A stretch of DNA of 64,000 nucleotides from Maratus speciosus. Lineage: Eukaryota; Arthropoda; Arachnida; Araneae; Salticidae. The notes beneath the pieces were generated by a model, which worked only from the letters and a program-made list of their open reading frames with translations, was not told the DNA's origin and did not search any database. The stretch lies in the NCBI GenBank assembly GCA_963932465.1, contig OZ010788.1, positions 199,890,559 to 199,954,558 on the forward strand, given 5' to 3'. Made by a program: the position numbers and the translations under genes. The stretch's first letter is position 1, and each line of letters opens with the position of its first letter. This document shows, piece after piece, positions 60,401-64,000 of this stretch.

Positions 60401-60926
60401 AATTGTCGAAATCATTGAATTAGTGAAAAGTTTAAAAAAAAAAAAGATGTATTATAAGTAAGATGTAAAGTAAGAAATTAAACTGAAGTTTAAATATGGA
60501 CGTACAATATTATATTTTTCAAAAGTTTACTGAAAATAAAACTGTACCAATACATTTACCATTAATCTGATACGCTTCCTAGATTTAACAAATATTAAAA
60601 AGATGTTGTTTCAAAGATTGAGTATATTAAAATGTATTTCTAAAAGAAATACCTTTTGGAACAGCACTGTTTGTCGTCTGAAACCTTTTCATGTTTTCCC
60701 ACATATGCACAAAAGAGTGATTGTCCAACTCAGCTCTGAAAAAAAACTTTTGGCTACAGTCAGTGCAATCATACGGTCTCGCATCCAGACCATGTTCCAA
60801 CATGTGCCGCTGTAGTAAATGGGACCCTGTAAAGACAGCTGCACAAAGGTAGCAGGTGAAGTGGGAGCTTCCTTCGTAGGTGTGCTCGATCAAGTGGCAC
60901 TGTAACTTTGATGGAGAATCTAATAC
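53985..60926 (-). CDS. C2H2 zinc-finger protein gene, 3' four exons (5' end outside window)
   Basis: This is the only host gene supported here. Exons 60926-60653, 60258-59998, 58656-58409 and 54407-53985 join in frame with 1-nt phase overhangs at the first two junctions and phase 0 at the third, giving 401 residues and a stop. Numbering from the first residue visible, complete C2H2 fingers start at about Cys25, 54, 104, 144, 216, 247, 275 and 304, and a finger's second half (His11, His15) opens the piece, so its cysteines lie on an upstream exon. Finger 247 is split by the last intron, which supports the splice model. A Ser/Thr/Glu-rich tail (about 328-401) follows and contains IKSE, a match to the sumoylation consensus. 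The family normally binds DNA in the nucleus; the target is unknown. Linkers are not the canonical TGEKP type. Orthology could not be assigned by eye. Confidence 0.9.
54659..55010 (-). pseudogene. Penelope-like element GIY-YIG endonuclease fragment
   Basis: Read on the minus strand, FYIGMTSQKFKERLKDHL is a GIY-YIG second motif with the following Arg and His positions. After it come TALTRLHQKENIKINFEKTK and SSIIRESIMIL, which match the C-terminal layout of Penelope-like retroelements (EH, an HxIxF-like segment, then RE..I). The frame is open from 54949 to 54659; just upstream it is broken by stops. No reverse-transcriptase domain is recognisable nearby. The fragment lies in the largest intron of the zinc-finger gene and in the same orientation. 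Confidence 0.75.
55970..57420 (+). mobile_element. Tc1-like element, decayed, in zinc-finger gene intron
   Basis: The left end CACTGCTCAAAACAATTAGG follows TA (55968-55969). The right end is GTTTGAGCAG followed by TA (57421-57422), so the last two bases of that repeat are lost or altered. The termini belong to the same family as the element at 10233-11763. Scattered plus-strand fragments of a Tc1 transposase lie between. The copy is about 1.45 kb and clearly older than the one at 10 kb. Confidence 0.85.
56480..57180 (+). pseudogene. Tc1-family transposase fragments
   Basis: The frame 56511-56819 encodes a Tc1-type linker (SSQTVRNRLHQGGLYA) and the first catalytic motif (FTDESQFSL). A later frame near 56965 has the second motif (MYDNATPHTA). 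The third acidic motif is not recognisable. Several frameshifts and stops separate the parts. The same motif order is present in the better preserved copy at 10494-11526. Confidence 0.85.
58409..58656 (-). CDS. Zinc-finger gene exon (third visible)
   Basis: The acceptor is a T-rich tract ending TTAATAG|CCGG and the donor is TTAAAG|GTAAAA. The 248-nt exon begins with two bases that complete the codon from the previous exon and ends exactly after a codon. It encodes an acidic spacer (about residues 182-212), one full finger (Cys216, Cys219, His232, His236) and the Cys-Cys-Phe-Leu part of the next (Cys247, Cys250). That finger is completed by the following exon, which is strong support for the join. 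The upstream intron (58657-59997) contains a mariner copy. Confidence 0.88.
58784..59680 (+). mobile_element. mariner element, internally deleted, with TA duplication
   Basis: The ends ACATATCGGCTGGTAAGTTC and, inverted, ACACATCGGCTGATAAGTTC are flanked by TA (58782-58783 and 59681-59682). The 897-bp copy is shorter than the usual mariner length of about 1.3 kb. The 216-codon ORF 58924-59574 keeps the helix-turn-helix and linker region (TDDAQRSGRPK, then KWVPR) and then jumps to the C-terminal part (HTSLA, SPDLA, ADLKKM). The catalytic core before HTSLA, including the first two aspartates, is missing. N-terminal sequence KKEFRVLIKHCYIMGK lies in another frame (from 58946), so there is also an old frameshift. 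It sits in an intron of the zinc-finger gene, antisense to it, and cannot encode an active transposase. Confidence 0.92.
58924..59574 (+). pseudogene. mariner transposase with catalytic core deleted
   Basis: The open frame is 216 codons against about 345 in full-length mariner transposases. Two regions match the family: an N-terminal paired-type DNA-binding region (about residues 34-130, ending KWVPR) and a C-terminal segment (HPPYSPDLA, FADLKKM, GKRFGSNEEVIAET). They are joined by a Pro-rich stretch. Catalytic Asp 1 and Asp 2 are absent; the Asp of SPDLA remains. The intact reading frame across the deletion could be chance. The product could at most bind its own terminal repeats. Confidence 0.88.
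59998..60258 (-). CDS. Zinc-finger gene exon (second visible)
   Basis: The acceptor is TTTCAG|CTGG and the donor is GACAAAG|GTAAAT. The exon is 261 nt. Its first two bases complete the Ala codon left open by the previous exon, and its last base opens the next codon. It encodes fingers with Cys104/Cys107/His120/His124 and Cys144/Cys147/His160/His165. The intron upstream is 394 nt and has no recognisable insertion. Confidence 0.88.
60653..60926 (-). CDS. Zinc-finger gene exon (first visible)
   Basis: On the minus strand the exon follows a pyrimidine-rich acceptor ending CTTTTCAG (60934-60927) and ends at donor AAAAG|GTATTT (60652-60651 is GT). It is 274 nt: 91 codons plus one base. It encodes the His-His half of one finger, then two full fingers (Cys25/Cys28/His41/His45 and Cys54/Cys57/His70/His74). 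The open frame runs past the donor for a few codons, so reading it as an unspliced ORF would give a false C-terminus. Confidence 0.88.
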
Positions 60927-61685
60927 CTGAAAAGAGAATGAAAGTATAGTACAAGTTAAAATAATGAATGGAACATTTCACATCTGGAAATATTTCAATT
61001 GTTTAGTGAAATACTTAACAGGTACGCCGTGATCTGGTGTTGAGATGTTATTTCTTTAATTCACAATCCCCCTTTCCCTTCCACGATCTTTTTTGCATTC
61101 ATGCGCCTACTACTAAATATTGAATGTGTTTAAGTCTGAATTCTCATTGGTCTTCTACAACTACGTCATACACGCCGAAGTTACTTAGCTCCCCCAATTC
61201 TTCGATAATTCGCCATTTCACCTTTGGCCTTAAACCCTGAACTGTTTGATTCCCCTCTTTTTTATATTTTCATGCATTTGTATTTAATGCTTTTGAACTT
61301 GCAGCAATGAAGGAGTTTTAGAAATACCGAAACAGCTTTTTGCTATCTACACTTTAAAATAATTTATCCTTTTTGTCACAATATTTATTTGTATTTTAAT
61401 ACAATAATATATAAGTTGCTTCACATTTGAACATAGAAAAAAGAATAAATTGAGTTAGTCAAAAAATAAGAGTATTTGAAACATGAAAACTATTGAAGAT
61501 AACCATTGCAGTTTTACTGATTCAGTTATTAAATTAAGACATGCCTGCATCCGATACTGAAGAAGAGAAACCAGAGCCTGAATTAGAAGCTTTTTATAGT
61601 TGTTAAATTCATATTTTATGTATTTGACATATGATGATGATTGCTTTATTGTTGACTATATGAAATATGGGGAACTTTATATGTA
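60927..61685. other. Upstream intron of zinc-finger gene, no insert seen
   Basis: No exon carrying the missing cysteine half-finger is recognisable on the minus strand to the window end, so the upstream intron is probably at least 3 kb and includes the elements at 61.7-64 kb. Confidence 0.5.
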
Positions 61686-62387
61686 TGCAGGGTGTCATAA
61701 TTATACGACCCTATTTTAAAGTGGACTACAGACAAAACAATTTTTCAGAAAATTGTAATATTTTGTGGATGGCATAATGAAGGAATGGGAAATTGTTTGA
61801 GCTAAAAAAATTGGTTCAAAGTTTCGCCACCATAGGGCGTTTTTAATGAAATAAATTTTTAAGATATATTTACTATAATTTGCAAATTTTATTACAACAA
61901 ATCCTGTTCCACATGACGGCCATAATTTTCAGCTATCATTTGAAATCGTAAGATAGCATGTTCCACAGTTGACCGCAGTGGGAAATGCGAAGAACATGTC
62001 GTGAAATACTGCCTTTAAGGTAAGGTAAAGTTTTTATATTATTACGACTTACCAGGTATTTCAAATGACCCTAAAGCCAAAAGTCACATGGACTGAGGTA
62101 CGAGGATCGGGGAGCCCGCAGATTACGAAAGTGGCGGCTGATAATACATTCTGTGAAGTGAATTCGAAATTTCTGATCTAGTAAAAAAAAAGTTTTGTTG
62201 TAATAAAATTTGTAAATTATCGTAAATGTATGCTAAATGTGTAATTCATTAAAAAAGCGGTGAAATTTTGGTTTTGTTCTAATTCTCATCCCTTTATTAT
62301 GTACTCCACAAAATTTAACAACTTTCTGAACAATAGTTTCGTCCGCAGACAGCTTTAAAATAGCGTCGTTCAATTACGCATACCTTG
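61686..62387. mobile_element. 702-bp mariner-like remnant
   Basis: Inverted ends of about 70 bp include CTATTTTAAAG(T/C)(G/T)G and CAG(A/G)CGAAAC-like stretches; TA flanks both sides (61684-61685, 62388-62389). The start TGCAGGGTGTCATAATTATA resembles mariner-group ends. A transposase remnant on the minus strand belongs to the same group as that at 36525-36775. Confidence 0.82.
61905..62130 (-). pseudogene. C-terminal transposase remnant, mariner-like
   Basis: The minus strand encodes RAPRSSYLSPCDFWL and GHLKYLVSRNN, matching the PPRSPDLSPCDF region and the GHLK segment of mariner-like transposases. The catalytic Asp of SPDL is changed (SSYL). No earlier motif remains. Confidence 0.75.
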
Positions 62388-62391
62388 TATA

Positions 62392-62830
62392 TGTTACCGG
62401 CCAAACCCTATTTTAGGCCAAACTAGATTGGCCTAGGCCAAACTAGTTTATCCTAACGTGCATAGTATAAACTAGTTTTTCCTAGGCCAAACTAGTTTAT
62501 CCTAATGCCCATAGGATAGACTAGTTTTTCCTAGGCCAAACGAGTTTATCCTAATGCCCATAGGGTAAACTAATTTTTTCTAGGCCAAACTAGTTTGGCC
62601 TAACGCTCATAGGATAAACTAGTTTAGCCTGTTATTCATTGGTCCGAACTAGTTTATCCTAGGCCGATCTAGTTTATCCTAGATCAATTCAATTTGGCGT
62701 GATTTTATTGATCCCAAAGATCGCCCTGGTGCAACCCTTCTAGTTTACTCTAGGCCAATGTAGTTTATCCTAGGCCAACGTAATTTGATGTGCTTTTATT
62801 GATCCCAACTACCGCTCCGACGCGAATCTG
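62392..62830. mobile_element. Left end of a related element, TGTTACCGGCCAA, with 49-bp array
   Basis: TGTTACCGGCCAA at 62392 closely matches the end of the element at 2529. It leads into a 49-bp tandem array (62422-62667) and then two diverged units that share TTTATTGATCCCAA (62706, 62796). The right terminus was not found and may be lost or lie beyond recognisable sequence; the end given is approximate. Confidence 0.6.
62422..62667. repeat. 49-bp tandem array, five units
   Basis: ACTAG cores start at 62422, 62471, 62520, 62569 and 62618, exactly 49 bp apart. Each unit carries palindromes CCTAGG and AAACTAGTTT and the phrase CCTAATGCCCATAGG or close variants. Confidence 0.9.
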
Positions 62831-63039
62831 TGCAAAGTAATAAAGCCGTCACCCCTGTGCAATATATTTTATTCGATTGGGAGTGGGATACTGCCCCCTA
62901 TCTTCCCCGTTTCACCGCCGCTGGTAGTTATAAAACATCTTCCATATGACAAATTGTGTGCTGGAGGACCCAATAATGGGATGAGAGGTTATCATAAAAT
63001 TTAGGAGAGGAAGAATTTGGAGGATTGGTTAATAATGTA

Positions 63040-63370
63040 CAGTATAACCTCGGAAATCCGGCATCGTCGGGACCGGGATTTCGCTGGATTCTTAAAATTC
63101 CAGATTTCTGAAAGAATATGTACTTCTGATATTCTTAATGGTGCCTTTATTCATGATTAATTCAAAGCCAAGTGATGTTTATGTGAGAAAAAAAATAATT
63201 ACGAAACAAAACATAGATTTTTTAAAATATTTATTTTTTTTCTCACATAAATATCATTTGGCTTTGAATTAAATATGAATAAATGCACCATTTAGAATAT
63301 CAGAAGTACAATTGATATTCTTTTAGAAATCTGGAATTTTCAAAAATCCGGCGAAGTCCCGGTCCTCTTT
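63040..63370. mobile_element. pogo-like palindromic element, right tip missing
   Basis: CAGTATAACCTCGGAAATCC follows TA (63038-63039). A palindrome pairs 63068-63200 (GGACCGGGATTTCGC, AAGCCAAGTGATGTTTATGT) with 63230-63365. The right copy of the outermost 25 bp is absent. Confidence 0.7.
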
Positions 63371-63467
63371 TGGTCTAAAATACATATATTTTTAGGCTAC
63401 CATTATTCCACAATTAAAATCCTCTTTAAAGAATAGTACATATACATTTATACGGATGGGGATACAG

Positions 63468-64000
63468 TACTGTAAAACCTGTTAGAAGAATCTGTGTATG
63501 ACGAAATTCTGTTTTAAACGGACTTTTTTTTTTAATCGGTGGTAAAAAAGGAACTTATCTACAACGAAGTTTTTTTTCTTTCCTATGTGATTCCGTCTTA
63601 GAAGGGTTTTCTATATAAAAATTTTCAGATTTTCAAGCCTCCAAGCCGTGTAAAAAAATTAATGGTATTAGTAATTATTCAGATATTTGCATATAAACAG
63701 AAATTCATCAAAAAATCAATGTAGTTTATAATAGAATCCTTAATATTGTTAATCCGCATTCTATAACATGGAGATTTAAAATTTTAAAAATGCTATTCAA
63801 TAAAATCTTCTAAGACGGAATTGCATGGAAAAGTACTAAAATCCGTTATAGGAAGGTTTCCTTATTAGAAGGTTCATCGTCTGTTATAAATGCATTATAT
63901 TCTTTTTACAAATACTAATATCTTCATTTTACATAGATCAACATATTTGTTTTTGTGAAACACCGGATTCCGTCATAAACAGGTTATTTTTCTCAGGTTT
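63468..64000. repeat. Probable left part of another palindromic DNA element
   Basis: TACTGTAAAACCTGTTAGAA at 63472 looks like a pogo-type end. Repeated phrases ATTCCGTCTTAGAAG (63583) and CTTCTAAGACGGAATT (63807-63822), and ATCCGTTATAGGAAGG, form inverted repeats. The element runs off the window. Confidence 0.5.

Noticed and set aside
61542..61607. Short acidic ORF beginning MPASDTEEEKPEPE
   Set aside because: Only 21 codons before a stop, on the strand opposite the zinc-finger gene and without splice sites. It may be a transposon scrap, but support is too thin.
62422..62667. CRISPR-like array
   Set aside because: The whole 49-bp unit repeats, so there are no spacers.

Overview
The window is AT-rich, intron-bearing animal DNA, almost certainly from an arthropod. 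A chelicerate such as a spider would fit the mix of Tc1/mariner, hAT, pogo-like and Penelope-like elements, but the sequence alone does not settle the species. No bacterial, organellar or viral gene organisation is visible. Long stretches have no coding capacity and are a mosaic of transposable-element remnants, many nested inside one another.

Only one host gene is supported. It is a C2H2 zinc-finger protein on the minus strand at the right end. Four exons (60926-60653, 60258-59998, 58656-58409, 54407-53985) have consensus GT/AG sites and compatible phases and encode the last 401 residues, with eight complete fingers and half of a ninth. Its 5' part lies outside the window. Its introns hold an internally deleted mariner (58784-59680), a decayed Tc1-like element (55970-57420) and a Penelope-like endonuclease fragment (54659-55010).

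From left to right the rest is as follows. 1-5 kb: a hAT end, a 1.28-kb element with palindromic subterminal arrays, a large foldback with a transposase scrap in its loop, and a mariner-type MITE. 6-10 kb: TTAA- and TA-flanked inverted-repeat elements, one nested in another. 10.1-11.8 kb: a nearly complete Tc1 (DD34E) element with one stop and one frameshift, apparently inserted in a TTAA MITE. 12.3-14 kb: a tRNA-derived SINE and a 1.2-kb repeat that recurs inverted at 20-21 kb. 15.3-17.1 kb: a hAT element with a perfect 8-bp target duplication. 17.6-24.2 kb: a terminal-inverted-repeat element with about 155-bp tandem arrays, split by a 3.9-kb hAT. 26.4-28.2 kb and 44.9-46.0 kb: two inverted copies of another element. 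29.1-32.3 kb: a Tc1-like element split by a 1.4-kb TA-flanked element that itself contains a TTAA MITE. 32.4-33.1 kb: a compound insertion with two opposed tRNA-like sequences. 33.4-34.3, 42.7-43.5, 46.5-47.2 and 63.0-63.4 kb: pogo/Tigger-like elements. 36.4-37.6 kb: a mariner-like remnant next to a degenerate copy of a repeat-associated protein of unknown function. 38.3-39.0 kb: a near-perfect 348-bp tandem duplication. 39.2-42.6 kb: a Penelope-like retroelement interrupted by a SINE and by a hAT element filled with a 30-40 bp minisatellite. 61.7-62.8 kb: a mariner-like remnant and an element with a 49-bp tandem array.

The genes do not form a pathway. The value of the window is in its datable insertion hierarchy and in several non-autonomous elements whose interiors or subtermini have become arrays of palindromic motifs. 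No new defence or metabolic system is evident.
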